DNA of 64,000 nt from JAFDCJ01 sp964527835 (GCA_964527835.1 CAZGNV010000012.1:1-64000); one strand, 5' to 3'. Shown: positions 8,473 to 16,789, counted from the first letter of the stretch. Translations and numbers: made by a program. The notes: generated by a model not told the origin, from the sequence alone.

Positions 8473-9684
8473 ATGCTCAAATCGGTATTGATCATCTCCA
8501 CCCTGGACACCAAGGGGCAGGAGACTCTGTATTTAAAAGCCAAATTAAAACAGATCGGCCTGGCGCCGCTGCTGATGGATATCTCCGGCAGGGGAAGCGA
8601 TATTGCTGAAATCGACATCCCCGCCGAACGGGTGGCGGCGGCCGGCGGCGGCGATTTTAAAGAAATCCAGGCCTCCCGGGACCGCACCCGCATCACCAAC
8701 ATCATGATGGCCGGCGGCGCCCGCATCGCCACGGAACTGCTGGCCCAGAACAAGCTGGACGGGGTGATCGCCCTGGGGGGATCCACCGGATCCTTGATGG
8801 CCAGCGAGGTGATGAGATCGCTGCCCTTTGGGATTCCCAAGGTGTTGATTTCATCCACCGCCGCGCTGCCCGGTCTTTCCACCCGCTACATCGGAACCGG
8901 TGACATCGCCCTTTTCCACTCGGTGGTTGAAATAGCGGGCATCTCCAATCTGCTCAAAAACGTCATGGACCGCGCAGCCTATGCCCTGGCCGGCATGACC
9001 GCCGATGACATCGCATCGCCCCGGGCGCAAAAAGGCAAGGCCATTGCCCTGACCATGCTGGGTCCCTGTGAAAAGTGTGCCAGCACCGTAAGAGTCGAAC
9101 TTGAAAAAAAGGGCTTCCAGGTCATCGGTTTTTCGGCGGCCGGCATCGGGGACCGCGCCATGGAGGACATGATCGCCGCCGGCCTTTTCCAGGGGGTGAT
9201 CGACCTGGCCCCGGGAGGCGTTGGTGAGCATCTTTTCGGCTTCATGCGTGATGCCGGACCCCAGCGCCTGGAAAACGCCGGCAAGGCAGGCATCCCCCAG
9301 ATCATCTCGACTTGCAGCGTCAACCACATGACCCCTTCAAGATCGAAGTATAAACCGGAATATCATCAACGCCGCAAGTTCGATCTGGACAAACTGCGCA
9401 CCTGGATCCGGCTGTCACCCGAAGAACTCAAGCAGGTGGCCGCCGTCTTTGCCGAAAAATTGAACCAGGCCCGCGGTCCGGTCATCGTGATGATTCCCTT
9501 AAATGGCTGGTCTGCGGCGGATCTGCCCGGCAACGAAACCCATGATCCGGATGAAGACCGGTTGTTTGTCCAGGTGCTGCGTGAGAAATTAAAGCCTGAA
9601 ATCAAAATCGTGGAAGTTGACGCCAACATGGAAGATCCCGCCTTTGCCGCGGCGGTGATCGCTGCCGCCGGGGAAATATTTTAA
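8473..9684 (+). CDS. Tm-1-like ATP-binding protein (UPF0261)
   Basis: 403 residues with the UPF0261/Tm-1-like signature start (LIISTLDTKGQETLYLKAKL), a glycine-rich GVIALGGSTGSLMASEVM near residue 100 and a second domain with FSAAGIGDRAMEDMIAAGLF and CSVNHMTPSRSKYKPEYH. The family includes the N-terminal ATP-binding domain of plant Tm-1 and is often next to catabolic genes; its reaction is not established. It lies 15 bp after the ligase gene and its stop overlaps the start of the next small ORF (TAATG), so it belongs to the aromatic operon. Confidence 0.85.
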   Translation: MLKSVLIISTLDTKGQETLYLKAKLKQIGLAPLLMDISGRGSDIAEIDIPAERVAAAGGGDFKEIQASRDRTRITNIMMAGGARIATELLAQNKLDGVIALGGSTGSLMASEVMRSLPFGIPKVLISSTAALPGLSTRYIGTGDIALFHSVVEIAGISNLLKNVMDRAAYALAGMTADDIASPRAQKGKAIALTMLGPCEKCASTVRVELEKKGFQVIGFSAAGIGDRAMEDMIAAGLFQGVIDLAPGGVGEHLFGFMRDAGPQRLENAGKAGIPQIISTCSVNHMTPSRSKYKPEYHQRRKFDLDKLRTWIRLSPEELKQVAAVFAEKLNQARGPVIVMIPLNGWSAADLPGNETHDPDEDRLFVQVLREKLKPEIKIVEVDANMEDPAFAAAVIAAAGEIF

Positions 9685-9863
9685 TGGGCCCGGCAGAGGA
9701 AAAACGCTTACAAGAGATCGTCCGGCCGATACTGCTTCAAGGGCGCAACGGGGATTGGGAGCACACCCTGCGCGCCCTGGAGGGCCTGAACTCCTGGTTT
9801 AAAACGCCCACGGCCAAGTCCCTGGCGCACCAGCTGGCCGTGGAAATGGGATTGTTTGACTAG
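9684..9863 (+). CDS. 59-residue protein coupled to the Tm-1-like gene
   Basis: The ATG overlaps the TAA of the preceding gene (TAATG), a typical translational-coupling junction, and the next gene starts 9 bp after its stop. The product begins MGPAEEKRLQEIVRPILL. GDWEHTLRALEGLN resembles the opening of some HD-domain phosphohydrolases, but no HD catalytic residues follow, so it would be at most a short relic or an independent small subunit. The characterised phenylphosphate carboxylase has a small (about 10-kDa) subunit; no sequence link is claimed. Coding is supported by overlap, operon position and lack of frame competition. Confidence 0.6.
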   Translation: MGPAEEKRLQEIVRPILLQGRNGDWEHTLRALEGLNSWFKTPTAKSLAHQLAVEMGLFD

Positions 9864-9871
9864 CAACCGCC

Positions 9872-10285
9872 ATGACGACACCCGAATTTACACTCCGTAC
9901 CCATGAGGGTTCTTTTGACCTGTCGGCCAGTGTCCGGCGGATCGGCGAAGACCTGTTGGTGGCCATCTGGGGCGGGGAAAAGCCCCACATCGGGGCGATC
10001 GCCATGGCCCAGCCGCGGCCGAGCCTGAAAGATCCCGCCGTCACCAGCGCCACGGCGTCGGTGTTCTGCTACGTCGGGCACAAGGAGGATCAGCTGGCCA
10101 AAACCGCCGCCGAGGTGCTGGCGGCGGCCTTTGAAGCGCGGGTGGTGGTCACCGCCGGCATTCACTGGGACAACCTCGAGGCAGATGAAATTCAGCAGGT
10201 GATTGCCAACAGCGAGAAACTGGTGGCTGCGATTTTAAAGCGCATCGCCTCCGAGCCTGCTTTCCAACAAAATAAAGACAAGTAA
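9872..10285 (+). CDS. LpdD-like prenylated-flavin chaperone domain protein
   Basis: 137 residues with the pattern I associate with the LpdD/prenyl-FMN chaperone family: GGEKPHIGAIAMAQPRPSL at about 31-50, then ATASVFCYVGHKEDQLAKT and VVTAGIHWDNLEADEIQQ near 95. In gallate and related hydroxyarene decarboxylase systems a small protein of this type is encoded with UbiX and UbiD and is thought to help install the prenylated flavin. Here it directly precedes ubiX (11-bp gap), which fits. No strong ribosome site precedes the ATG, so translation may be coupled to the upstream small ORF. The family name is from memory. Confidence 0.7.
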   Translation: MTTPEFTLRTHEGSFDLSASVRRIGEDLLVAIWGGEKPHIGAIAMAQPRPSLKDPAVTSATASVFCYVGHKEDQLAKTAAEVLAAAFEARVVVTAGIHWDNLEADEIQQVIANSEKLVAAILKRIASEPAFQQNKDK

Positions 10286-10296
10286 AAGAGGATGTT

Positions 10297-10902
10297 ATGA
10301 CCAAGCGCATTGTTGTCGGAATATCGGGCGCCAGCGGCGTAACTTACGGCGTCAGGCTGCTGGACCTGCTCAAGGAGACCGACTACGAAACCCACCTGAT
10401 CATTTCCAGGGCCGGCAAGTTGAACATCACCATCGAAACCGATCACAACCCGGATGAAGTCGCCGCCATGGCTGACCGGGTCTATGATGACAAGGACATG
10501 GCCGCTGCCCTTGCCAGCGGATCGTTTTTGACCGCCGGCATGGTGGTGGTGCCGTGCACCATCAAGACCCTGTCGGGCATTGCCAATTCCTACAACGAGA
10601 ACCTGCTGGTCAGGACCGCCGACGTCACTCTCAAGGAAAAGCGCAAGCTGGTGCTGGTGGTCAGAGAAACGCCGCTGCACAAGGGACATCTGCGCTTGAT
10701 GACCCAGGCCGCGGACATGGGCGCGCACATCCTGCCGCCGGCGCCCTCCTTTTATCACCAGCCCAAGACCATTGAAGATATCATTGACCAGACCATTGGC
10801 AAAATTTTCGACTACCTGGGCATCGAACACCATCTTTTCAGGCGCTGGGGGGAAGAAAATAAAAATTCTGACAGCAATGACGTACCACTGAAAGTACTTT
10901 AA
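10297..10902 (+). CDS. ubiX: UbiX-family flavin prenyltransferase
   Basis: 201 residues, typical for UbiX. It opens with the FMN-binding GISGASGVTYGVRLLDLL, contains MVVVPCTIKTLSGIANSYNENL in the middle, RTADVTLKEKRKLVLVVRET and the C-terminal HILPPAPSFYHQPKTIED signature. It attaches a dimethylallyl group to FMN, forming the cofactor needed by UbiD, encoded upstream in the same operon. The start follows AAGAGG with normal spacing. No clear terminator is visible in the 88 bp after it. Confidence 0.93.
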   Translation: MTKRIVVGISGASGVTYGVRLLDLLKETDYETHLIISRAGKLNITIETDHNPDEVAAMADRVYDDKDMAAALASGSFLTAGMVVVPCTIKTLSGIANSYNENLLVRTADVTLKEKRKLVLVVRETPLHKGHLRLMTQAADMGAHILPPAPSFYHQPKTIEDIIDQTIGKIFDYLGIEHHLFRRWGEENKNSDSNDVPLKVL

Positions 10903-10990
10903 AATCTGAAAGCAGGAGAATTACAGGGTAGCAAAATTTGGTGCGTTTCAGCTATGCTCAAGACATGCCCCTGAAGATAAAGGAGTCGCC

Positions 10991-11443
10991 ATGAATGAGA
11001 ATCCAATTAAAATCAGACTCATGAAGGCCGAGGATTTTGACGCCGTGGTTGCGATCGACGAAAAAGTGCTCAAGACCTCCCGGCTCGAGTACTATGAAAT
11101 GAAGTTTGAAAAACTTTTTAAATCCAAAGACTATCTGCCCGTCTCGCTGGTTGCTGAGAAAGAAGATTCAACGGTGGTGGGGTTTGTCATGGGGGAAATC
11201 TACATGGGAGAATATGGAATTTTCCAGGAGGAAGCCACCCTGGATACCATCGGCGTAAATCCCGATTACCAGCACCATGGCATCGGCAAGCAGCTGATCA
11301 ATGAATTCATGGACCACCTGAAAAAAGTCGGCGTCCAGAAATTAAACACCCTGGTCGACTGGAACAATTCCAAACTGATCCATTTTTTCAGCGCCAACCG
11401 GTTTGTCCCTTCCAAAACCATCAACCTCGAACGAACCCTTTGA
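10991..11443 (+). CDS. GNAT-family N-acetyltransferase
   Basis: 150 residues: IKIRLMKAEDFDAVVAIDEK at the N-terminus, a central VGFVMGEIYMGEYGIFQEEA strand region and the acetyl-CoA-binding motif GVNPDYQHHGIGKQLINEF (Q-x-x-G-x-G/A type) around 90-108, followed by LVDWNNSKLIHFFSANRFVP. A strong AAAGGAG ribosome site precedes the ATG. It acetylates an unknown amine or protein N-terminus. It converges with the flavodoxin-like gene, with only a 9-bp gap. Confidence 0.88.
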   Translation: MNENPIKIRLMKAEDFDAVVAIDEKVLKTSRLEYYEMKFEKLFKSKDYLPVSLVAEKEDSTVVGFVMGEIYMGEYGIFQEEATLDTIGVNPDYQHHGIGKQLINEFMDHLKKVGVQKLNTLVDWNNSKLIHFFSANRFVPSKTINLERTL

Positions 11444-11452
11444 TGCAATATA

Positions 11453-12019
11453 TCAACCCACCAGGGATCGAGCCAGTTCTAAAGCTCTATCCTTAACCTC
11501 GTCCGATAATTCGGCAGGGACATTACACTCGCCCACGTACAATTCACCAGATTTTCTGGCCAACAAAAAGTCCACAATCCGATCGAAGGATGTAAAAATG
11601 CATTCGGCATTTTCCTCATAGGCGTCGGCTCCTGTAACCAATAGTCCGATGCGTTTCCCTTTCATCAGAGAGGTATGTCCGGGTTTGTGGTAATTGGTAA
11701 CCAGAGAGTAGCTCCGATCGATGAGCGTCTTGATTTGGGACGAAAAACCCCAGAAATAAATCGGCGAAGCGAGCAGGACCCCCTCGGATGAAATCATTTG
11801 TTCCAAAATATTGATAGCGTCATCCTTTTGGACGCAGGCAATCTCATCGGGATTTTCCCGGCATTTGGCACACCCCAAACAGCCTCCGATAGACTTGTTG
11901 TTGAGGTAGATGCGTTCCACATCATGGCCCAGTGATTTGAGCTCTCCTTCTACCCAACTCAGAACAGTTGCAGTATTTCCTTTCTTTTTGGCACTGCCCA
12001 AAATCGTGGTGATTTGCAT
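11453..12019 (-). CDS. Flavodoxin-fold NAD(P)H-dependent FMN reductase / iron-sulfur flavoprotein
   Basis: 188 residues. The FMN phosphate loop is GSAKKKGNTATVLSW near the N-terminus, followed by the cysteine pair GCLGCAKCRENPDEIAC typical of iron-sulfur-flavoprotein-like members, and ASPIYFWGFSSQIKTLIDRS. It is likely a cytosolic redox flavoprotein of unknown partner. Its ribosome site (CGCAGGAGATAG) overlaps the end of the truncated reading frame just upstream. Confidence 0.85.
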   Translation of the reverse strand: MQITTILGSAKKKGNTATVLSWVEGELKSLGHDVERIYLNNKSIGGCLGCAKCRENPDEIACVQKDDAINILEQMISSEGVLLASPIYFWGFSSQIKTLIDRSYSLVTNYHKPGHTSLMKGKRIGLLVTGADAYEENAECIFTSFDRIVDFLLARKSGELYVGECNVPAELSDEVKDRALELARSLVG

Positions 12020-12022
12020 TAT

Positions 12023-12109
12023 CTATCTCCTGCGGATTAAAGAGAGTAGAAGTATCTTCGCATTATCTCCATGCTTGGTTACCCGCCTTATTAAAACCCC
12101 AATGGCCAT
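12023..12109 (-). pseudogene. Truncated antibiotic-biosynthesis-monooxygenase-like reading frame
   Basis: A 28-codon frame, MAIGVLIRRVTKHGDN then AKILLLSLIRRR, starts 5 nt after a perfect AAGGAGG. It resembles the first strand and helix of ABM-fold proteins (M-x-x-V-L-I-R-R...LL-x-x-LR) and then stops where the family normally continues for about 70 residues with a GY-x-SGE segment. The stop lies inside the ribosome site of the following flavodoxin gene. It is most simply a decayed gene whose start signals survive; a leader peptide is possible. The longer frame up to 12307 has no start signal. Confidence 0.45.
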
Positions 12110-12377
12110 CTTGTCCTCCTTGTGTGCCATTTTTGAAATCAGCCCAGAAGAGGATATATTTGAAGGCATGAAAAAATCGAGTGAGAGGCAGAATTCGATT
12201 CTGAAAATGGAGAACCGTGTCAGGTCAATTTGATAAGGGCAAATCAGAATCAATTGATACCCATATAGACCCATTGGAAAAGGTTTGTCAATCAAAAACC
12301 TCGCCATCGATCATACTCCTGACAGCTGACGGTTTTGGCGCTGTTGCATGATTGAAAAGGATTGAATCCTTTTTACT

Positions 12378-13796
12378 TCAGCTGCTATTTGTTGCCATGG
12401 GTGTCTCCCACCAGGCGATAATCGAACCATGGCGTTTGAAGCAGACATTTTCCCGGCGCTCGATTTCCCGGATCCAGCCACCCAGACCTGAGGCGTGGTG
12501 GATGATCAAAGGGGTGCTGTGCGGGGGCAGGATGTCATTTTGCAGACCATAGAGATGAATGGTCTTCTGAATGTTGGCCTCCGTTTGGCGGGTGTCCCAG
12601 GGGGTGGGATGGATGAATCCATGGATGGCGCCCTCTGCGCGCGAGTATCCCAGCTCAAGGGGAAAATCTTTCTTCAACTGCCGGATCAGGCGAATGGCCT
12701 GCAGATTGGTTGCAACATCCAGCCCCTTGTTGAGATTTTTCAATATGCCGTCGTCAAAGGATTCAAACCCGATCGAACTGACCAGCACGTAAATCCCGTA
12801 ATCGGCCGCCAGCTGCAGCGCCGTTTTCAAATGCTCAATTCCGGCAACCAGCCAGTCGGCCCTCAGGGTAAGATTGATCTGTGAAAGTGCAATCTTGCGC
12901 TGATGGGTTTCGCGCAGCAATGCGGCCAGCCCCGGCAGCGGGCTTTCATTGATGAGTTCAAAAGGGATCTTGCGGCCATCGCCGCTATCCGGCAGACACT
13001 GGATCTGGCTGATCACCGTCTCCTGATCCAGTTTGCCGAAAAACCCCTTGTCAGCAGCCACATCGCAAAAACTGCATCCCTGCAAATACAGTTTGATTCG
13101 CTGCTGCCGGCCCTCGTCCAGGCTAACCGGGTAGTCGATCTGCGGGTTGGTTGCCCTGGCCGCATGGGGACAGCCGATGTGCTGCAGGACCTGGCCTGTG
13201 GTGACCGTTAAAGGGGCAACCGGATGCTCGCCGGCGATGTACAGATTGTCCCAGCGCACCCTGCGCAAATACTGACTGTTCCACCCGGCGGCCGGATTCT
13301 GCGAGACGCTGCCACTGCGGTCGAGATACAAAAGGCCTGGAATTTGTAGCCAGTCACCGCCGTCAAGGTTTTCTATCAACCCGATGGCCTGTTCCGCCGG
13401 CCCGCGAAGAGCGAAGTTGAAATTTTCTGAAAGCCCCTTGAATCGATGGGGATGGTGCTGCCAATTCTTTTCTCCCCGGAAATCAACATCCGCCTGGGGT
13501 CCTGCCAGGATCGTCACCGCGCCCTCCTCCCTGAGCTTTCTGGCCAGGGAAAACAGGTCCTCGCGGCCACTTAAAGCGGAAAACCCGATCAGCGGCCTGG
13601 CGGGACCAAAATAATCTTCTAAAAAACTTTTAAACACCGCCCGGTCATACTCTCTTGTAACCGCGATGACGATGCACTCACTGGCAGTGTGTTCCTGGAT
13701 GATGGTGGCGGCCAGCTGCGGCCCCAGCAGTCCATAGGTCTCATCTTTGAAAAAACTGGTGATGATGACCATTTTTTTACGGGTGCGGGATTGCAT
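12378..13796 (-). CDS. B12-binding / radical-SAM-like protein with unusual cysteine spacing
   Basis: 472 residues. The N-terminal 110 residues look like a cobalamin-binding Rossmann domain (MVIITSFFKDETYGLLGPQL...VTILAGPQADVDF). The central part resembles radical-SAM barrels of the B12 class (YLQGCSFCDVAADKGFF, later VLVSSIGFESFDDGILKNLN). The classical CxxxCxxC is missing: Cys241 and Cys244 form a CxxC, and the nearest earlier Cys is Cys209 (GCPHAA), 31 residues upstream. The protein may have lost the cluster or use a non-canonical one. A GAAGG ribosome site lies 8 nt before the ATG. It follows a terminator, so it is probably transcribed separately. Substrate unknown. Confidence 0.6.
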   Translation of the reverse strand: MQSRTRKKMVIITSFFKDETYGLLGPQLAATIIQEHTASECIVIAVTREYDRAVFKSFLEDYFGPARPLIGFSALSGREDLFSLARKLREEGAVTILAGPQADVDFRGEKNWQHHPHRFKGLSENFNFALRGPAEQAIGLIENLDGGDWLQIPGLLYLDRSGSVSQNPAAGWNSQYLRRVRWDNLYIAGEHPVAPLTVTTGQVLQHIGCPHAARATNPQIDYPVSLDEGRQQRIKLYLQGCSFCDVAADKGFFGKLDQETVISQIQCLPDSGDGRKIPFELINESPLPGLAALLRETHQRKIALSQINLTLRADWLVAGIEHLKTALQLAADYGIYVLVSSIGFESFDDGILKNLNKGLDVATNLQAIRLIRQLKKDFPLELGYSRAEGAIHGFIHPTPWDTRQTEANIQKTIHLYGLQNDILPPHSTPLIIHHASGLGGWIREIERRENVCFKRHGSIIAWWETPMATNSS

Positions 13797-13834
13797 GCCA
13801 AACCTTCTTTAATAAAATCGCATTCCTTGCCAAT

Positions 13835-13872
13835 AAAAAAAGGGAGGCTGTCGCGTTAAACAGAAACCTCCC
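13835..13872 (-). terminator. Rho-independent terminator of the AOR operon
   Basis: Read on the minus strand: GGGAGG, then CTGT...ACAG inside, CCTCCC, followed directly by TTTTTTT. It lies 33 bp after the polyferredoxin stop codon and separates that operon from the radical-SAM-like gene. Confidence 0.8.
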
Positions 13873-13905
13873 CTTGACTGAATTGCAAAGGCATGGTGGA
13901 GCCGA

Positions 13906-14403
13906 TCAGATCTGCGCCTCCAGACCGGCAGCCTGCTTGCCCGCAACCGATACCCGGTTGGCAGCCTTGCGGCTTTTCAACAGGGCCACATCATCGGCTT
14001 CGACAAAAGTAACGGCCTTGACTTCACAGAACCGGACGCATTGCGGATCACCGTCGCAGACATCGCATTTGAGGACCCGGCGGTCAATGGAATTAAAATG
14101 CATGGCCCCGAAGGGACAGACGCTGACGCACGAACGGCAGCCAATGCAGGCATCATAGTCAACACTGACGCGGCCCAGCTGCTCATCGCGGGAGATGGCA
14201 CTGACCGGGCAGACATTCAGACAGGGTGCATCCTGGCACTGCTGGCAGGTCATGGGGATATAAACGCCTTCGGCCTCCCATTTGAGCACCCGGATCCGGC
14301 TGCGGGTCGGATTGGACACGCCATCGTGGGAGACTGCGCACACAAGCTCGCACAGCCTGCAGCCGGTGCATTTCTCATGATCGATATAGAGTACTTTTGC
14401 CAT
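13906..14403 (-). CDS. Four-cluster ferredoxin-like electron-transfer subunit of AOR
   Basis: 165 residues with four cysteine groups typical of HycB/DmsB-type proteins: CTGCRLCELVC, CQQCQDAPCLNVCP, CIGCRSCVSVCP and CDVCDGDPQCVRFCE, enough for four [4Fe-4S] clusters. It follows the AOR gene by 21 bp and is preceded by GAGGAGAAA. It most likely shuttles electrons between the tungsten enzyme and a ferredoxin or membrane carrier. No signal peptide, so cytoplasmic. Confidence 0.9.
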   Translation of the reverse strand: MAKVLYIDHEKCTGCRLCELVCAVSHDGVSNPTRSRIRVLKWEAEGVYIPMTCQQCQDAPCLNVCPVSAISRDEQLGRVSVDYDACIGCRSCVSVCPFGAMHFNSIDRRVLKCDVCDGDPQCVRFCEVKAVTFVEADDVALLKSRKAANRVSVAGKQAAGLEAQI

Positions 14404-14424
14404 TTATTTTCTCCTCTAATATAA

Positions 14425-16365
14425 TTAAAGCAAATGGGACGGTTCATTTTCCAGGCCGAAGCTTTCCAGGGTCTCCGGTTTCGGAACGCCGTTTTTATCC
14501 AGCCCCTGGTGCTCGTACAGCTCGTCGACCATCTTGATAAATTTCTTCTTGTCAATGGTTGTGCCGACGACATCGATGGCACCCCTGCGGCAGGGCTCAT
14601 CGAAATAGCGATGGTTGAGCATGTCGCCTTTTTCCAGGTCGTTTCTTTTCAGCCCTTCCCTTAAATTGAACAGTCTTTCAATCAGGTTGCAGCGCCGGGC
14701 GATATTCCAGATCTCTTCGGGCGTCATTTCAAGACCGGTGTTGTAGTAAAGCACTTTCGACCAATCCTCGAAACTCGGCAGCGTGGCGCCGAGAAAAACC
14801 GTATGATACTTGCAGATCCCCAGGCAGTCCACCCCCATGTACAGGTTTTCCTGCCAGAAAACCTGCCACGGCTTGCCGATGTATTCGGTGTGCTCGGAGC
14901 TCAACGGTCCTTCGTAGGCAATCGGATTGCCGTAGATTTTTCTTAAGACCTCCTCGGGCAGGTGATAAAGATCGATGGCCGGCCGGCTTCTCAAGTGGTC
15001 CGAGCCCCGGGAGGCCGTGGCGACATTGAGCGCCAGGGCGGGGGTGGCCCGCTCGTCTGAATGCAGGTTGCTCATCCCCTTGACCTGGACCAGATAGTCA
15101 AAGGACTTTTTGCCGATCTTTTTGGCGGCCGGAATCCCGCCGTCGGCCAGGACATCTCCCAGCCAGCCTTTACGAAAAGCGATGCGCTCGATCATCTCGA
15201 TGACCGCGTCGTCATTGCCCCAGCTCAAATCCAGCCCATCGGTCTGTTTATCGGTGATAATGCCCAGCTCGTAGAGTTCCATGGCCCAGGAAATCAGGCT
15301 GCCGGTCTCCAGGTTGTCCATCCCGTACTTATTGACGAGATGATTGCCGGTCAGCACCGTCACCGCCCGGGGGGTGTCCGTCTCCCCGCCAAAGGCTCCC
15401 AGCGAGGTGTATTCCGGACCTTCGTCATATTGTCCTGCAAGGGGGCCTGCCGGAATTTTGTACTGGGCCCGGCAGTGCACCTGGCAGCCGAAGCAGCCTG
15501 TCATGTGGTGGGGCCCCATGGTTTCTTCGCAAATCTCGTCAATGCGCTCGGGTTCGATATCATCGGCATATTCACACTGATTGTATTGAAAATTGCGGGT
15601 CCTCACTCCCCCCCAGGAGTTGGTGGCCCCCCAGATAAAAGGAGTCCCCAGCACGCCCTGGGTTTGATTGACCTTGGCGCTGGTGATCTGGTCGATGAAA
15701 CGCTTGTTGTATTCCAGGGCTTCCTTGGGGTGGGCGATCTGGATATCCATGGTGCCGCGGGCCGCCACGGCCTTGAGATTCTTGGAGCCCATCACGCATC
15801 CCATCCCGGTGCGGCCGCCCGAATTTTTAATGCCTGTCATCACGTTGGCAAACCGCACCAGGTTTTCTCCGGCCGGTCCGATGACGCAGCTTTTGACTTC
15901 CTCGTCTCCCAGCTCCTGGCGGATGGCCCACTGGGAGTCGGTGACCGACAGGCCCCAGACATCGCCGGCATCCCGGATCTCGATTTCGCCATTGTGGATA
16001 TAGAGGTAAATCGGCTTTTTGGCCTTGCCCTTGATGACCAGATGGTGAAAACCGGCCCAGGCCAACTCGGGGGCGAAAAACCCGCCCATATTGGTGCTGC
16101 CTAGCATGTTGGTCAGCGGGGATTTGGCCATGATGTGGGTTCGGGCGGTGGCCGAAGCACAGGTGGCGGTCAGAATTCCAGCGCTGATGATAAGGGCATT
16201 GCCGGGCCCCAGGGGGTCGCACCCCTTCTTGGTATGGTTGTATAGCAGGTAGGCATCCAGACCCCGGCCGCCCAGAAACTTTTTTCGGATCTCCAGCGGA
16301 ATCGGTTTGGTCTGGATATCGCCGGTGGTCAGATCAATATATGCGATTTTCCTGTTTAATGCCAT
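14425..16365 (-). CDS. aor: Aldehyde ferredoxin oxidoreductase (tungstopterin enzyme)
   Basis: 646 residues, full length for the AOR family. N-terminal MALNRKIAYIDLTTGDIQTK and FLGGRGLDAYLLYNH are typical, as is GPGNALIISAGILTAT. The [4Fe-4S] ligands are in CFGCQVHC and the distant C-terminal CLGICKYH, and GRTGMGCVMGSKNLKAV binds the bis-pterin. It oxidises aldehydes to acids, or in some aromatic degraders reduces aromatic acids or rings (the BamB relatives); the exact substrate is not readable. It forms an operon with a zinc-ribbon protein upstream (1-bp gap) and a polyferredoxin downstream. A GTTCAT-N4-ATGAAC palindrome precedes the operon. Confidence 0.92.
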   Translation of the reverse strand: MALNRKIAYIDLTTGDIQTKPIPLEIRKKFLGGRGLDAYLLYNHTKKGCDPLGPGNALIISAGILTATCASATARTHIMAKSPLTNMLGSTNMGGFFAPELAWAGFHHLVIKGKAKKPIYLYIHNGEIEIRDAGDVWGLSVTDSQWAIRQELGDEEVKSCVIGPAGENLVRFANVMTGIKNSGGRTGMGCVMGSKNLKAVAARGTMDIQIAHPKEALEYNKRFIDQITSAKVNQTQGVLGTPFIWGATNSWGGVRTRNFQYNQCEYADDIEPERIDEICEETMGPHHMTGCFGCQVHCRAQYKIPAGPLAGQYDEGPEYTSLGAFGGETDTPRAVTVLTGNHLVNKYGMDNLETGSLISWAMELYELGIITDKQTDGLDLSWGNDDAVIEMIERIAFRKGWLGDVLADGGIPAAKKIGKKSFDYLVQVKGMSNLHSDERATPALALNVATASRGSDHLRSRPAIDLYHLPEEVLRKIYGNPIAYEGPLSSEHTEYIGKPWQVFWQENLYMGVDCLGICKYHTVFLGATLPSFEDWSKVLYYNTGLEMTPEEIWNIARRCNLIERLFNLREGLKRNDLEKGDMLNHRYFDEPCRRGAIDVVGTTIDKKKFIKMVDELYEHQGLDKNGVPKPETLESFGLENEPSHLL

Positions 16366-16366
16366 C

Positions 16367-16627
16367 TTACAGTACCCCCTTCTCTCTTAATTTTTCTTCC
16401 GCCAGTTTGCGGTTGACTTCCCAGACCGGTCCCCGGATGCGGGGCAGGGTGGGGTTGACCCAATGGATGCGGTATTCCATGCCGCAGGTCGGGCATTTGG
16501 CGGTCCGGGCCCCCTTCTCGGGTTGAATTCTTTCCATGCAACTGGGATTATGGCATCTGAATCTGCCATAGGTCCGCTTCTTGCGCAGGCTTTCGGCCGT
16601 TGACTGGCCTTTGGATACACTCGCCAT
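16367..16627 (-). CDS. Small zinc-ribbon protein preceding AOR
   Basis: 86 residues. Two CxxC-type pairs (FRCHNPSCMERI and AKCPTCGMEYRIHW) separated by about 14 residues form a rubredoxin/zinc-ribbon knuckle; the rest is basic and probably helical. It starts after AAAGGAGG and is the first gene of the AOR operon, its stop adjoining the AOR ATG. The close link suggests a role in AOR assembly or electron transfer, but the function is unknown. Confidence 0.75.
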   Translation of the reverse strand: MASVSKGQSTAESLRKKRTYGRFRCHNPSCMERIQPEKGARTAKCPTCGMEYRIHWVNPTLPRIRGPVWEVNRKLAEEKLREKGVL

Positions 16628-16659
16628 GTTCGCCTCCTTTGTGTTTGCTGGCTTCGATT

Positions 16660-16679
16660 GAGTTCATCATCATGAACTC
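16660..16679. promoter_or_regulatory. IclR-type operator candidate, AOR operon
   Basis: Perfect inverted repeat GAGTTCAT-catc-ATGAACTC. It lies just downstream of the predicted AOR-operon transcription start and is shared, as GTTCAT-N4-ATGAAC, with sites at 20433-20450 and 20562-20577. The iclR gene between the two operons is the obvious candidate regulator. Confidence 0.7.
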
Positions 16680-16693
16680 ATTGATCCTGTATC

Positions 16694-16723
16694 TCTATAC
16701 CACAACGAATCTTTTTTGATCAA
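16694..16723 (-). promoter_or_regulatory. Predicted sigma-70 promoter of the AOR operon
   Basis: Minus strand TTGATC (16723-16718), 18-base spacer, TATAGA (16699-16694). Transcription would start near 16686, placing the palindrome at about +7 to +27, a position suited to repression. Confidence 0.5.
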
Positions 16724-16789
16724 GGGAAAATATCGATTTTTATCATTTTAATATAACATCTGAATTTAAATGAAGATTTAAAATGATTG

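Noticed and set aside
12023..12307. 94-residue minus-strand ORF
   Set aside because: Only the last 28 codons have a ribosome site and family resemblance; the upstream part looks random.
14683..16376. Possible selenocysteine in the AOR or hydrogenase-type Fe-S genes
   Set aside because: These genes are full length without in-frame TGA; all expected cysteines are encoded as Cys.
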